DNA from: Hyphomicrobiales bacterium
Lineage (GTDB): Bacteria > Pseudomonadota > Alphaproteobacteria > Rhizobiales > Rhizobiaceae
Length of the DNA: 64,000 nt
Assembly: GCA_900471525.1 (NCBI GenBank)
Contig: UCEZ01000034.1
Location: forward strand, 58,856 to 122,855
Direction of reading: 5' to 3'
Shown here: positions 20,471 through 29,805 of the stretch, in pieces
Layout: each line of letters starts with the position of its first letter
Position numbering within the stretch: the stretch's first letter is position 1
Position numbers and translations under genes: made by a program
Notes under the pieces: model-generated
Seen by the model: the letters and a program-made list of their open reading frames with translations, nothing else
Told to the model about the DNA's origin: nothing
Databases searched by the model: none

Positions 20471-20896
20471 TCAAAAATCCAGTTTCTCTATGATAGCCTC
20501 ACTCACGCTAGCATTCTGGCTGTATTTTTCCTGCCAATAAATCTGCTCCGCATGAAGCCCCGATTCAGAAAATTGCTTTAGGTCAAGTCCAACTCCACCA
20601 TCTGCGGCGGCAGCAATAAAGAAAGTTTCACTGTCTTCTATTGCCGCCATAAAATCATGCACGAATTTTTCCAGACAATATTGGGCGATCTTCATCGAAC
20701 GGTCAGCTTCAGAAAGCGGTTCGATCAACGCGCGAAAGACATGATCTGCTGACCGATCTCCAGATACTAGGCTCACATGAAGAGACTTCAATGCCTGATC
20801 AAAGCGACCGAAAACAAGCCGGCCAAATTCATCCAGCAACTTCTCGCCTTCGTTCATAGGTGTAGACAAATCGTGATCCCCAATAGCTACTTCCAC
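20471..20896 (-). CDS. Candidate immunity protein for the RHS-derived toxin
   Basis: A 141-residue acidic, soluble protein with no signal peptide and no family I recognise. It is mostly helical by inspection: residues 14-90 are amphipathic, and the C-terminus has [19 protein letters not shown]. It begins with GTG inside the last codons of the toxin gene (10-bp overlap), an arrangement suggesting translational coupling; an internal ATG at 20857 is an alternative start. Small acidic cytosolic proteins encoded immediately after a polymorphic toxin are usually cognate immunity proteins, and that is the proposed role. Base composition is lower in GC than flanking genes, like the toxin. The assignment rests on position and size, not on sequence family. 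Confidence 0.55.
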   Translation of the reverse strand: MEVAIGDHDLSTPMNEGEKLLDEFGRLVFGRFDQALKSLHVSLVSGDRSADHVFRALIEPLSEADRSMKIAQYCLEKFVHDFMAAIEDSETFFIAAAADGGVGLDLKQFSESGLHAEQIYWQEKYSQNASVSEAIIEKLDF

Positions 20897-21705
20897 CCAT
20901 TGGTGGGTGTGGACGACTTTAATCCCTGCTCTCTAGCATCTCTAAGTGCTTGAGCAGTTATGGCTCTTGCGTCTTTTTCAGACGCTCCTGCGGCACGCAA
21001 AGCACCAACTGCTATCCTAGTGTCATCTTTGATACGGGGAGTGATGTTGTCTCTCTTTAATTTTGCGTACTCGCTTCTTTGAAAACGAGTAGCCAAGTTG
21101 TGGTCGAGTCCGTTTTTCTCCATAAATTCAAGGCTTAATGAAATTCCGCTTTTAGCGTTGTACTGGGCAATTCCTTTTAAGCTCGCTTTACTAAGCACAT
21201 GATGTCCCCCAACTTTTGCGTGAGGGCCAATATCTTTTCCTATCACCGCGCCAGCGATCAACCCGCCAACACCGCTAATCATTTTTCCTGTAGCTGCAGC
21301 GACGCCAGCGTCAATCGTGTCCTGAGTAATTAGTTCCTGAGCAGTTTTTCCCAGCCTATCAAGATGCTGACCTGAAAGATTTCCCAAATCTGCAGCAAGA
21401 TCAATTGCGCCTTCGCGCTGCATCTGGGTGGCGACTTCTTCAAGCGTTAAAGCCTCGCTCGCGTGATGGAGGTCACGCGCATCTTGATCGGGAAACGCAA
21501 CCACATCCCAAGCTTGGTGACCATTAGGATCACTTCTATTTACAGGGTCATTCTGAGAGTATGCATATCGATTGGCGCCAACTCCCGGCAGCGTAGGATC
21601 CATTGTATCTGGAGAAATAAATCTCGCTTGAGCCTCGGCAGTGAAGACAACCATGGTCACGAAACAGACAAGCAAGCAGCGCAAAAATTTCGACGAAATG
21701 TGCAT
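20887..21705 (-). CDS. Miniature RHS-derived secreted toxin (GHH nuclease-like)
   Basis: A 272-residue protein in three parts. Residues 1-27 are a Sec signal peptide ([10 protein letters not shown] start, hydrophobic core, cleavage after AEAQA). Directly after the predicted cleavage site comes [10 protein letters not shown], then [20 protein letters not shown]: the last ~35 residues of an RHS-repeat-associated core. The rest of the RHS shell is missing. Residues 65-160 are a helical linker, and residues 165-272 are a candidate toxin domain with [11 protein letters not shown] and later [10 protein letters not shown], which fits the GHH subgroup of HNH/EndoVII-type nucleases. The start with GGTGAG 7 nt upstream (21705) is preferred; an ATG at 21720 is possible. 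A TTGACA box lies at 21791-21796 on this strand. The likely immunity gene overlaps the 3' end. GC is visibly lower than in neighbours, suggesting horizontal gain. Confidence 0.65.
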   Translation of the reverse strand: MHISSKFLRCLLVCFVTMVVFTAEAQARFISPDTMDPTLPGVGANRYAYSQNDPVNRSDPNGHQAWDVVAFPDQDARDLHHASEALTLEEVATQMQREGAIDLAADLGNLSGQHLDRLGKTAQELITQDTIDAGVAAATGKMISGVGGLIAGAVIGKDIGPHAKVGGHHVLSKASLKGIAQYNAKSGISLSLEFMEKNGLDHNLATRFQRSEYAKLKRDNITPRIKDDTRIAVGALRAAGASEKDARAITAQALRDAREQGLKSSTPTNGWK

Positions 21706-21790
21706 GAATAAGCTCACCATCCCCACAACCACAAATCTATCCAAAACAGAAAATTATTTCCGTGTATCACATTTGCAATACACTAGAAAT

Positions 21791-21796
21791 TGTCAA
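21791..21796 (-). promoter_or_regulatory. Possible -35 box of the toxin promoter
   Basis: A consensus TTGACA on the minus strand lies about 86 bp upstream of the toxin start, in an AT-rich stretch. The -10 element is not clear, so this is only a pointer to the promoter. Confidence 0.3.
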
Positions 21797-21897
21797 TGTC
21801 AGATTTGACTTCAGCTCGATCAACTCACTGTCTACCCTGTTTATGAGGATAAGGTCTGGTAATTGTAGATAAAAGCTAACGCGAACAGGCGGGAGGA

Positions 21898-22773
21898 CTA
21901 TAGATTTCGGCTCGGCCGCTTTCCCGCAATGAGGTCGGCATGGCTTTTCAGGAGGCGGAACAGCCGGTCGGATATGGTGCGGATTTCGCGGCGATGTCGA
22001 TCCTCGCTGTTTGTGACGACCCATTGCGTATGCCGCAGCGACTTCAATTCGTCGCCTGCCCGCTCGAGCCCGGGATCGAGGTCGCCGACGAAACAGGGCA
22101 ACACCGCCTGTCCTGCCCCGGCGCGCGCTAGGTCGAGCAGCGAGCGCGGGCGGCTGACGATGACCGCGATCGATGCTCCGGCATTTTCATGCGGCCAGCG
22201 CAGATAAGGCGAGATGGCGTCTTCTTCCGATACGGAAATCCATGATGCCGCGAGCCCATCCGACGCGTTGCGCTGGCGATAGGCGGCATAGGCAACCTCG
22301 CCCCCGTGGCGGCGGGCAAGATACGGTTCGTCGGGCACCACGGCGCGGATGCCGATATCGTGTTCGCGGTGCGCAAGCGTTGCCCGGCGCTCGGAAACGG
22401 ACATATCGAGCCGAAAGCCGTCCCGATCGCTGCGGATCGCCTGGATATTCTCGCAGATCAGCCATGTACCCCAGGTGCCGGCCATCAGGCGCACCACGGA
22501 GGAACCGTGCGCTTCCTGCCGCCAGGTTTCCACCTTGCGAACCACAGCGTCCATGTCTTTCAGCTGCTCAAACAGAGCCTGCCCATCCGCAGTCAACCGG
22601 TAGCCGGTCTGGCTGCGCAGAAAGAGCTGCCGGCCGATACCCTGTTCGAGATCGAGCACGCGGCGGCCGACCGTGGCCGGACTGAGGCCGCTGGCCTGCG
22701 CGGCGCCAGTCAGCCCGCCGTGACGCGCGACAGCCAGAAATATCTGATAGGCATCCCAGGGTATGTCTTTCAT
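21898..22773 (-). CDS. LysR family transcriptional regulator
   Basis: A 291-residue regulator with an N-terminal winged helix-turn-helix (residues 5-63: WDAYQIFLAVARHGGLTGAA, then SPATVGRRVLDLE) and a periplasmic-binding-like co-inducer domain (about 90-285). The variant W-D-A-Y-Q-IF start and the VGRR recognition helix place it with the LysR subgroup that often acts on a single neighbouring gene. It is divergent from a 50-residue small gene at 22943, with an inverted repeat TCCGTTTA/TAAACGGA between them. The co-inducer is unknown. Confidence 0.88.
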   Translation of the reverse strand: MKDIPWDAYQIFLAVARHGGLTGAAQASGLSPATVGRRVLDLEQGIGRQLFLRSQTGYRLTADGQALFEQLKDMDAVVRKVETWRQEAHGSSVVRLMAGTWGTWLICENIQAIRSDRDGFRLDMSVSERRATLAHREHDIGIRAVVPDEPYLARRHGGEVAYAAYRQRNASDGLAASWISVSEEDAISPYLRWPHENAGASIAVIVSRPRSLLDLARAGAGQAVLPCFVGDLDPGLERAGDELKSLRHTQWVVTNSEDRHRREIRTISDRLFRLLKSHADLIAGKRPSRNL

Positions 22774-22798
22774 CAGTGAAAAACATACGTCGGTTTCT

Positions 22799-22846
22799 TC
22801 CGTTTATAAAACAATTTTTGAATCATAGATTGAAAACGTAAACGGA
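22799..22846. promoter_or_regulatory. Inverted repeat in the LysR/small-gene divergent promoter
   Basis: TCCGTTTA (22799-22806) and TAAACGGA (22839-22846) are perfect 8-bp inverted copies separated by 32 bp of AT-rich DNA. LysR-type proteins bind such dyads as tetramers upstream of divergent targets. This one is placed to control both genes. Confidence 0.5.
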
Positions 22847-22942
22847 GCGCGGCCAAGCCGCCTCCTTATCCCAGATTGAAGGAAGTCGGCATGCAGGGCA
22901 TCAGGTCCGGCATCGGTTTCCTGTTGCCGAAGGAGACCTGCA

Positions 22943-23095
22943 ATGCCGGAGATGATGGGAATAGTTTTGTTGGCCGAAATGCTGTCGAAGGACGGACGCA
23001 GGCCGCATGAATTCGAAGATCTGCACAACCGGAGCCGCCTGGCCGGCAGATTGTCCGCGGCCATGCAACGGCTTCGCCTGCGCTGGATGCAATAG
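22943..23095 (+). CDS. Small basic protein, 50 residues
   Basis: A short open frame with a strong initiation signal: AAGGAG at 22930-22935, 7 nt before ATG. The product begins MPEMMGIVLLAEMLSKDGRR and ends in an Arg/Leu-rich amphipathic helix (LSAAMQRLRLRWMQ). A perfect 14-bp terminator follows directly after the stop. It is divergent from the LysR gene across an inverted repeat, so it is the likely target. The basic C-terminal helix recalls DUF1127-type small proteins, but I cannot assign it. Good RBS, stop and terminator together support a real gene. Confidence 0.6.
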   Translation: MPEMMGIVLLAEMLSKDGRRPHEFEDLHNRSRLAGRLSAAMQRLRLRWMQ

Positions 23096-23105
23096 CCACC
23101 AATTG

Positions 23106-23147
23106 AAAAGACCCGGCGACCATCGATTGATGATCGCCGGGTCTTTT
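23106..23147. terminator. Bidirectional terminator
   Basis: AAAAGACCCGGCGA (23106-23119) pairs perfectly over 14 bp with TCGCCGGGTCTTTT (23134-23147). Each strand has A on the 5' side and T on the 3' side, so it serves both the small gene on the plus strand and the chemoreceptor gene on the minus strand. Confidence 0.85.
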
Positions 23148-23164
23148 CCTAAATCGCCAGCCGC

Positions 23165-25006
23165 TTAGGCCGCGCGGCTGACCTGGCGGGAGACATTGCC
23201 CTGCTCCAGGCGGAACTGCTGCACCAGCGTCATCAGCATATCGGCCTCGCCTGCCAGCTCGCGGCTGGCATTGGTCGTTTCGGCCACCATGGACGCATTC
23301 TGCTGGGTCATCTGGTCCATCTGGTTGACGGAGCCGTTGACCTCATGGAGGGCAGCCGACTGGTCTCTGCTGGCGGTGGCGATCATTTCGACGTGCTGGC
23401 TGATGGCGACGATCTGCTTGCTGATCGAGGCAAGCACGGCACCTGTCTCCTGCACCAGCGCTGAACCGGTGCTGACTTCGCTCGTGGACTTGTCGATCAG
23501 CGTCTTGATCTCTTTCGCGGCATTGGCCGAACGCTGCGCCAGTTCGCGGACCTCCTGTGCGACGACTGCAAACCCCTTGCCCGCATCGCCGGCGCGTGCT
23601 GCTTCGATGCCGGCATTCAGCGCCAGCAGATTGGTCTGGAATGCGATGTCGTCGATGACCTCAATGATCTGTTCGATCTGGCGCGACGCGTCTTCGATCC
23701 GCCCCATGGCGGCAATCGCGCTGGAGACGACGCTTGCGGAGTTGTCGGCGCTCTTCTTGGTTTCGGCCACCGCGCGATTGGTTTCCTGCGCCCGTCCGGA
23801 CGAAGACTTGACGGTGACCGTGATTTCCTCGACCGCGGCTGCCGTTTCTTCCAGAGACGCCGCTTGTGCTTCGGTGCGTTTGGAAAGGGCATCGGCCGAC
23901 GACAGCATGCGGCCACCATTATGCTGGATCGCCTGGGCATTGTCGCGGATATGAACAAGCGTTTCCTGCAAGCGGCTGACCGAACCGTTGAAGTCGGTGC
24001 GCAACTGTTCGAGACGGCCGGTGAACGGCGTGTCGATCTGCTGTGTGAGGTCTCCCTGCGACAGGCGGCCGAGGCCGGCTGCAATGGCACTCACAGCGAA
24101 ATCGATCTCGCGATCCGTATCGCGCTTTTCCAGATCGCGGCGCGAGCGCTCCTCGTCCGTTTCAAGACGGCGGTTCTCGCTTTCGATTTCCATCTGGCGC
24201 TTCGACAACGCATTTTCACGGAACACGGCGAGCGCCCGGGCAATGCCGCCAAACTCGTTCGTCTTGTCGAGATAGGGAACGGAAACATCAAGACTGCCGG
24301 AGGAAATGGTCTCGACCGAGCCGGTGAGGATGCCGAGCGGCCGGATGGATGCGCGGATCGCCGCATAGGCAAGCATGCCGACAACGATCATGACACCGCA
24401 GCCAATCGCGAGGATCAAATACTGCAAGTAATTGATCTTGCTGAAATAGACCTCCGTGGGGATACCGATGAACAGCATGCCGACATTGATACCAGCAGTA
24501 TTTTTCACCGGAAAATACCCGGTGATATAGTCGCGCCCAAACAGGACCGCAGGCCCATAATAGGCTTCGCCCCTGGCGAGGAACGCCTGCGCCGGGTGGT
24601 CCGCGGCAAGCTTGGTGCCAACGGCGCGGTCGCCGTTTTCCTTCTTCACGTTCGTCGAAATGCGGACGTAATCGCTGCCTTGCTTCTCGAAAATCGTCGC
24701 CACTCCGCCGATCGTCTGGGCGGTGCGATCAACGAGATCGTGATCGGGAAGTACGGCCATTTTCTCCTCGGTGACACTTAAAAGCGCCCCATCCTTCACT
24801 GCGATCAATGCCTCCGGCACCTTCATGCCGTAGAGCACGGCCATCGCGCGGCTTGCGTCGCGAGCGTCCATGGTCGCGTCCGTCATGACGTAGCTGCGCA
24901 AATTGTAGTGCATGACGCCGACGATCGTCGCGGTGCTGAGGAAGATCAATCCCAACGTGATGGCGACCAGTTGAGAGACGACTGAGGATTTGAACAACCG
25001 GAACAT
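23165..25006 (-). CDS. Methyl-accepting chemotaxis protein (single-Cache sensor)
   Basis: A 613-residue chemoreceptor. TM1 at about residues 9-31, a periplasmic domain of about 150 residues ending in GRDYITGYFPVKNTAGINVG (Cache3/Cache2-type), TM2 at about 190-212, then HAMP regions and a long cytoplasmic signalling domain. The conserved tip reads [20 protein letters not shown] followed by [17 protein letters not shown], which binds CheA and CheW. No C-terminal CheR-tethering pentapeptide is evident; it ends GNVSRQVSRAA. The ATG at 25006 has AAGGA 6 nt upstream and is preferred to the GTG one codon earlier. Its signalling half is almost a copy of the next receptor's. Cache receptors of this type often sense small organic acids; the ligand is not known. 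Confidence 0.93.
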   Translation of the reverse strand: MFRLFKSSVVSQLVAITLGLIFLSTATIVGVMHYNLRSYVMTDATMDARDASRAMAVLYGMKVPEALIAVKDGALLSVTEEKMAVLPDHDLVDRTAQTIGGVATIFEKQGSDYVRISTNVKKENGDRAVGTKLAADHPAQAFLARGEAYYGPAVLFGRDYITGYFPVKNTAGINVGMLFIGIPTEVYFSKINYLQYLILAIGCGVMIVVGMLAYAAIRASIRPLGILTGSVETISSGSLDVSVPYLDKTNEFGGIARALAVFRENALSKRQMEIESENRRLETDEERSRRDLEKRDTDREIDFAVSAIAAGLGRLSQGDLTQQIDTPFTGRLEQLRTDFNGSVSRLQETLVHIRDNAQAIQHNGGRMLSSADALSKRTEAQAASLEETAAAVEEITVTVKSSSGRAQETNRAVAETKKSADNSASVVSSAIAAMGRIEDASRQIEQIIEVIDDIAFQTNLLALNAGIEAARAGDAGKGFAVVAQEVRELAQRSANAAKEIKTLIDKSTSEVSTGSALVQETGAVLASISKQIVAISQHVEMIATASRDQSAALHEVNGSVNQMDQMTQQNASMVAETTNASRELAGEADMLMTLVQQFRLEQGNVSRQVSRAA

Positions 25007-25119
25007 CACATGTCCTTGGTAAGAGAATATTTATAATACTTTTAAAATGAAAACTTTAAAAAACAGTGAGAAAACCCAGCAATTCCGGGCTTTCGCGAGA
25101 ATCGCATTGTGGTTTCGCC

Positions 25120-25150
25120 AAACGAAAATGCCCGGCACAAGGCCGGGCAT
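25120..25150 (-). terminator. Terminator of the second chemoreceptor gene
   Basis: On the minus strand ATGCCCGGC and GCCGGGCAT pair over 9 bp around a 5-nt loop, followed by TTTTCGTTT, 24 bp after the stop codon at 25174. It separates the two chemoreceptor genes into independent transcripts. Confidence 0.75.
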
Positions 25151-25173
25151 CACTCATTTCCGTTAATATTTGA

Positions 25174-27702
25174 TCATGCCGCGCGGCTGACCTGCCGGCC
25201 CGCATTGACCGGCTCCAGGCGGAACTGCTCGACCAGCATCATCAGCGTGTCGGCCTGGTTGGCGAGCTCGCGGCTGGCGCTGGTCGCCTGATCGACCATG
25301 GTGGCGTTCTGTTGGGTCATCTGGTCCATCTGATTGACGGATCCGTTGACCTCGTGCAGCGCCGCCGCCTGGTCGCGGCTGGCCGTGGCGATCATTTCGA
25401 CATGGCTGCTGACGGAGACGATCTGCTGGCTGATCGAGGCGAGAACCGCACCGGTCTCCTGGACAAGCTGCGAACCGGAATTCACCTCGTTGGTCGACTT
25501 GTTGATCAGCCCCTTAATCTCGCGGGCAGCTTCGGCCGAGCGTTGTGCCAGTTCGCGGACTTCCTGCGCGACGACCGCAAAACCCTTGCCTGCATCGCCG
25601 GCACGCGCCGCCTCGATGCCGGCATTGAGTGCCAGAAGGTTGGTCTGGAAAGCGATTTCGTCGATCACCTCGATGATCTGCTCGATCTGGCGTGATGCGT
25701 CCTCGATACGGCCCATGGCGGCAATGGCGTTGCTGACCACGACCGCGGAACTGTCGGCGCTCTTCTTGGTGTGGGTGACCGCGACATTGGCCTCGTGCGC
25801 ACGTTCGGCAGACGAGCGGACCGTGACGGTGATCTCGTCCACAGCGGCTGCCGTTTCTTCGAGCGACGCGGCCTGCGCCTCGGTGCGCTTGGACAGTGAA
25901 TCCGCCGAGGCGTGCATGTCGTTGCCGCTGCGCTGGATCGACAGGGCGTTGTTGCGGATCTGCAGCAGCGTGTCCTGCAGACGGATCAGCGAGCCGTTGA
26001 AGTCCATGCGCAACTGCTCGAGGCGGCCGGTGAATGGTGTCTCGATCTGCTGGGAGAGATCGCCCTGCGCCAGACGGCCGAGACCGGCTGCGAGCTGGCT
26101 GACGGCGAAATCGATCTGGCTGTCGAGGGCGCGCTTTTCAACGTCGTTGCGTGTGCGCTCGGCCTCTGCCTGTGCGCGCTGCTCTTCGCTTTCCGCTTCG
26201 ATACGCACCTTGGAAAGTGCGTTTTCCTTGAAGACCCCGAGCGCCCGGGCCATGTCACCGATCTCGTCGCGGCGGGCACCGCCGTCGATCGCGGTATCGA
26301 GCGCTCCATCGGCAAGGCGCCGCATCGCAGCGGTGATCTGACCGATCGGTCCCTTCAGCGTCAGCACCAGCGCGCCGCCGGCGAGGAGAGCGATCAGGAT
26401 GCCGGTGACGGTTGCGAATACCGAGACCTGGTTGGCCTTGTCGCGCTCGACCGAAGCCGTGGTCTTCTGGCCTTCGGCAAAAGCCGTCAGCTGGCCCCAG
26501 ATGTCGTCGATCTCGGCAGCTGCCGCAGTGAATTCCGCCTGACGCTTCTGGCTGATATCGACCAGCGCGGTCGCATCGCTGCCCATCTTCTCGATGATCG
26601 GCTTCAGCGCGTTGACGAGCTTGGAGAAGAACTCGAGATCACCCGCCGTTCCTGCAAGGCTCTGGATATCCCCGTCCATGACCTTGAACTCGCGAACGAG
26701 GCGCAGGCGGCCCTCCTCGTCGGATTTTTCAAGGAAACTGGCCGCGGCAATCCGGATCGAATAAACAGAGTTGACGAGCTTGCGCGTATCGGTGAGCACT
26801 GCACCCGCCTTGACGAGCGGCGCGTCGAGCTTGCCGAACGTCGTCGTCGCTTCGCGCATCTTTAGACCTGCTGCGGTGTGGAGCTGGATACTCGTCTGGC
26901 GGAAGCGCGCCATCAGCTTGCCGATGGCTGCCGCCGTCTCGTCGCTCTTGTCGCCGCTGTCGATCAGCGTCTTGATCTCGCCGATCGTGTTCTTGAAGGT
27001 CTCCGCGACCGCCTTCTGGTTTTGCGGCATGCCCGAGCTGATCTTGCGCAGGACTTTGGTCATGCCGCCGTAGGCGTCGGCTGCGACCTTTATCTTGGTT
27101 GCGGCGTCTGCTGCCCTGCCGAAATCGGAGTTGAACGTGACCAGCGTATCGGAGGAGGATGTCAGGCGGTCGGCTTCGCGCAGAAGCGTCTTGGCAGCTT
27201 CTTCATCCTTGCGCACAACGCGCTCCATCTTGGTTGCCTCTTCCAGCACCTTCATCTGCTCGCCGAGCAGGTTGCCGAGGCTGGTATTGATGGACTTGCG
27301 CAGGCTGACTTCGCTCTCATAGAGCGTCCAAAGCTGACCGACGCGGTCGCCGATCTTGGTGCTGCCGTCGACGGCCTGCTGCAACTGCTGCCGGCCTTCG
27401 TCATCGACGACCTGGGAAAGCGTGTCCGCGAGAACGCCTTGCTGCGCTTCCAGCTTGGCGAGAACCGCCTGCCGGGTTTCTTCCGATGTGTTCTGCAAGA
27501 AGCCGTTCATGCCGGCATAGACATCCTTGAAACCGCTCAGCGACTGGAGGACGCTGTTCGATATCTCCATGCGCCCCTGCAACAACCCGGACGCATAAAG
27601 GCCGGTGATACCGACTGCACAGATGCTGACGACGAAGGGCAGAATGAACAACAGCACCTTGGTCTGGATTTTGAAGCGGGCAAGAATCTTGTCGATGAAC
27701 AT
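25174..27702 (-). CDS. Methyl-accepting chemotaxis protein with long helical sensor
   Basis: An 842-residue chemoreceptor. TM1 is at about residues 16-38 and TM2 at about 430-450 ([18 protein letters not shown]). The roughly 390-residue periplasmic region between them is entirely helical and Lys/Ala/Thr-rich, like the helical bimodular (HBM) sensors that bind organic acids. HAMP then the signalling domain follow; the tip [20 protein letters not shown] is conserved, and the C-terminus is [10 protein letters not shown]. The start is the ATG at 27702 with AAGGTG 5 nt upstream; upstream in-frame codons lack a signal. The last ~320 residues closely match the neighbouring receptor at 23165-25006, indicating tandem duplication with a new sensor domain. 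Confidence 0.92.
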   Translation of the reverse strand: MFIDKILARFKIQTKVLLFILPFVVSICAVGITGLYASGLLQGRMEISNSVLQSLSGFKDVYAGMNGFLQNTSEETRQAVLAKLEAQQGVLADTLSQVVDDEGRQQLQQAVDGSTKIGDRVGQLWTLYESEVSLRKSINTSLGNLLGEQMKVLEEATKMERVVRKDEEAAKTLLREADRLTSSSDTLVTFNSDFGRAADAATKIKVAADAYGGMTKVLRKISSGMPQNQKAVAETFKNTIGEIKTLIDSGDKSDETAAAIGKLMARFRQTSIQLHTAAGLKMREATTTFGKLDAPLVKAGAVLTDTRKLVNSVYSIRIAAASFLEKSDEEGRLRLVREFKVMDGDIQSLAGTAGDLEFFSKLVNALKPIIEKMGSDATALVDISQKRQAEFTAAAAEIDDIWGQLTAFAEGQKTTASVERDKANQVSVFATVTGILIALLAGGALVLTLKGPIGQITAAMRRLADGALDTAIDGGARRDEIGDMARALGVFKENALSKVRIEAESEEQRAQAEAERTRNDVEKRALDSQIDFAVSQLAAGLGRLAQGDLSQQIETPFTGRLEQLRMDFNGSLIRLQDTLLQIRNNALSIQRSGNDMHASADSLSKRTEAQAASLEETAAAVDEITVTVRSSAERAHEANVAVTHTKKSADSSAVVVSNAIAAMGRIEDASRQIEQIIEVIDEIAFQTNLLALNAGIEAARAGDAGKGFAVVAQEVRELAQRSAEAAREIKGLINKSTNEVNSGSQLVQETGAVLASISQQIVSVSSHVEMIATASRDQAAALHEVNGSVNQMDQMTQQNATMVDQATSASRELANQADTLMMLVEQFRLEPVNAGRQVSRAA

Positions 27703-28062
27703 GGACGCACCTTGGCTCGCAGCCTGCATCCGCCCTCCTCAAGCCCCTGACAGGCTTCCCCGGTGCGCCAACAAGCTGGTGATTTAACTGAAAATCATAC
27801 GGCGCATCGCCGCCAGCCTGCCAGGCATTCATTGCGTGACCCGCCGCGTTCCCGAGGCAAGATCATGGCAGACTCCGTTGCGGCACATTCTTCAACGCAA
27901 CGATTAATATTTGAATAAGTACGACTTAAATCGTTTCAGATACGGCAGCCGAAAACGTCTCGCTAAAATTAAGGCGCCGCCAGACGGCGGGCGAAAGCGC
28001 CATACGCTCTGCACACAGCACAACGGCTGACAGCGACAGCGGAGCTCAGGAAAATTCTTGGT
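27703..28062. other. Intergenic region upstream of the chemoreceptor gene
   Basis: A 360-bp gap with no credible gene. It must carry the promoter of the chemoreceptor at 27702. The middle (27890-27945) is AT-rich. No clear operator or terminator was seen. Confidence 0.4.
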
Positions 28063-28218
28063 TTAGAAGGACCAGAGGGACGGAAGAACTGCGAGCGCGG
28101 CAAGCGCGCAAATGGCGATCATGGAAGCGCGGATCAGCAGGGACTTTCGCACGTTGCTTTCGTCAGCTTTCGCAATGGCGATGGCGCGGGCTGTGGAACG
28201 GCTGCGTGACTGGTTCAT
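28063..28218 (-). CDS. Small single-pass membrane protein
   Basis: A 51-residue protein: a basic N-terminus (MNQSRSRSTARAIAIAKADE) and a C-terminal hydrophobic segment (IRASMIAICALAALAVLPSL) that should span the inner membrane. The ATG at 28218 is preceded by AAAGGA about 10 nt upstream. No family recognised, and no operon partner: the neighbours are a chemoreceptor downstream and a flavoprotein gene upstream, both at some distance. The coding call rests on start signal, charge pattern and hydrophobic segment. Confidence 0.5.
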   Translation of the reverse strand: MNQSRSRSTARAIAIAKADESNVRKSLLIRASMIAICALAALAVLPSLWSF

Positions 28219-28446
28219 GGCATCATGTCCTTTCGACCAAAGCAACAATAGACCCGGATGATCCGGACCGCCAGCCCACTTCATGTTGCAACAGCATACG
28301 AAAGAGAAAAAATGTCACGTTTCTGAAACATTCTCCGGAAAAACCCGTCTTTTCCGCGTGGTGAGGCCGTTGTGCCAGCTTATGAAACAGGTTCCGCCAG
28401 ATGTCTTAACAATGGCTGAAGACCAACCCGACCTTTTTTGGGGCGG

Positions 28447-29631
28447 TTATGCCGCCTGCCCCGCCGAGAAGCCCGACGCCCAGGCCCATTGAAAATTATA
28501 ACCACCGAGCCAGCCGGTCACATCGACGCATTCACCGATGAAATAAAGGCCGGGCACATCGCGCGCCTGCATGCTGCGAGAATCGAGCGCGTTGGTATCG
28601 ACGCCACCGAGCGTCACTTCGGCGGTGCGGTAGCCTTCCGAGCCCGCCGGTGTGATGGCCCAGTCCTTTACGCCCAGACAGAAGGCGTCGATAGCCTTGT
28701 CGGAGAGATCGGCAAGTGACCGGTTGATCAAGCCGGCAGCCTCGGCGAAGAACTGTGCCAAACGCTTCGGCAGATGTTCGGCCAGCGCCGTCTGGAGCGC
28801 CTGGCGGCCATTCTCGCGGCGCGCAGTCTTCAACAGAGCCGCAATATCCACACGCGGCAGCAGCCCCAGCCGAATATCGCCGCCTTCACGCCAATAGGAG
28901 GATATCTGCAGTATGGCCGGGCCACTCAAGCCGCGATGCGTGATCAACACCGCTTCCTCAAACGCCGTCTTGCCGGAACGCGCCTCCGCATCGACGGCAA
29001 CGCCAGCAAGTGCACTAAGGCTTTCCAGTTGTGCCGGGTCAAGCGTCAGAGGCACGAGCGCAGGGCGTGTTTCTATCAGCGGAAGGCGGAACTGCTCGGC
29101 GATCTTGTATGCGAAACCCGTCGCGCCCATCTTCGGGATCGACTTGCCGCCGCTCGCTATGATCAGGGCGGCGCTGTCGATCAGGCCGTCCGCACTGGCC
29201 ACGCGAAAACCGGAAAGCGTTTTTTCGACCGACTGTATCTGCGCGCCGAGGCGCAGCACAGCGCGCGCCTCCTTCATCTCCGTCAGAAGCATGCGGATGA
29301 TGTCCTTAGCGCTGTCATCGCAAAACAGCTGGCCGAGCGTCTTTTCGTGCCAGGCGATGCCGTGGCGTTCGACCAGCGCGATGAAATCCTGCGGCGTATA
29401 GCGGGCCAGGGCCGATTTGCAGAAATGCGGATTGGCGGAAAGGAAGTTCTTCGGGCTCGCGTGAATGTTGGTGAAGTTGCAGCGTCCGCCGCCTGATATG
29501 CGGATCTTTTCGCCCGGCGTCTTGGCATGGTCGAGCACGACAACGCGCCGTCCGCGTTTGCCCGCTTCGATCGCCGCCATCATGCCGGCGGCCCCTGCGC
29601 CGATTATCACCACGTCGAATTGTTCTGCCAA
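28447..29631 (-). CDS. YhiN/HI0933-type FAD-dependent oxidoreductase
   Basis: A 394-residue flavoprotein of the HI0933/YhiN family. Residues 6-36 are a Rossmann dinucleotide-binding fold (VVIIGAGAAGMMAAIEAG). The family motif GEKIRISGGGRCNFTN follows at about 41-56, and GLYFIGECVDVTGWLGGYNFQWAWASG closes the FAD site near the C-terminus, quoted here in parts: GECVDVTGWLGGYN. BaiN, a relative, reduces bile acids, but most members have no known substrate. Translation appears to start at TTG (29631), giving MAEQFD directly before the Rossmann strand; no better start is available. It is a single gene divergent from puuA. Confidence 0.85.
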   Translation of the reverse strand: MAEQFDVVIIGAGAAGMMAAIEAGKRGRRVVVLDHAKTPGEKIRISGGGRCNFTNIHASPKNFLSANPHFCKSALARYTPQDFIALVERHGIAWHEKTLGQLFCDDSAKDIIRMLLTEMKEARAVLRLGAQIQSVEKTLSGFRVASADGLIDSAALIIASGGKSIPKMGATGFAYKIAEQFRLPLIETRPALVPLTLDPAQLESLSALAGVAVDAEARSGKTAFEEAVLITHRGLSGPAILQISSYWREGGDIRLGLLPRVDIAALLKTARRENGRQALQTALAEHLPKRLAQFFAEAAGLINRSLADLSDKAIDAFCLGVKDWAITPAGSEGYRTAEVTLGGVDTNALDSRSMQARDVPGLYFIGECVDVTGWLGGYNFQWAWASGFSAGQAA

Positions 29632-29805
29632 AATATCCGGTCCCGTTTGAACTTCCTTTCGAAGGCGGCGGGATCAAAGTCAATCGCTTCCCTGCCCACA
29701 TGATTGCAAATACAGCCTGTACGGGATGGAAAGTCCCGGTTTTCACCCTAGCCAATTGCCAAACTGCGGCTATGATGGCCCATCCGAACCCAAAACCGGT
29801 GATTT

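Noticed and set aside
20887..21705. Toxin gene as a broken remnant of a full RHS gene
   Set aside because: The frame is intact, begins with a proper signal peptide and RBS, and no upstream RHS repeat debris is visible; a compact functional gene fits better, although decay cannot be fully excluded.
28283..28492. A 69-codon plus-strand frame beside the YhiN-type gene
   Set aside because: It overlaps the 3' end of the YhiN-type gene and lacks an initiation signal.
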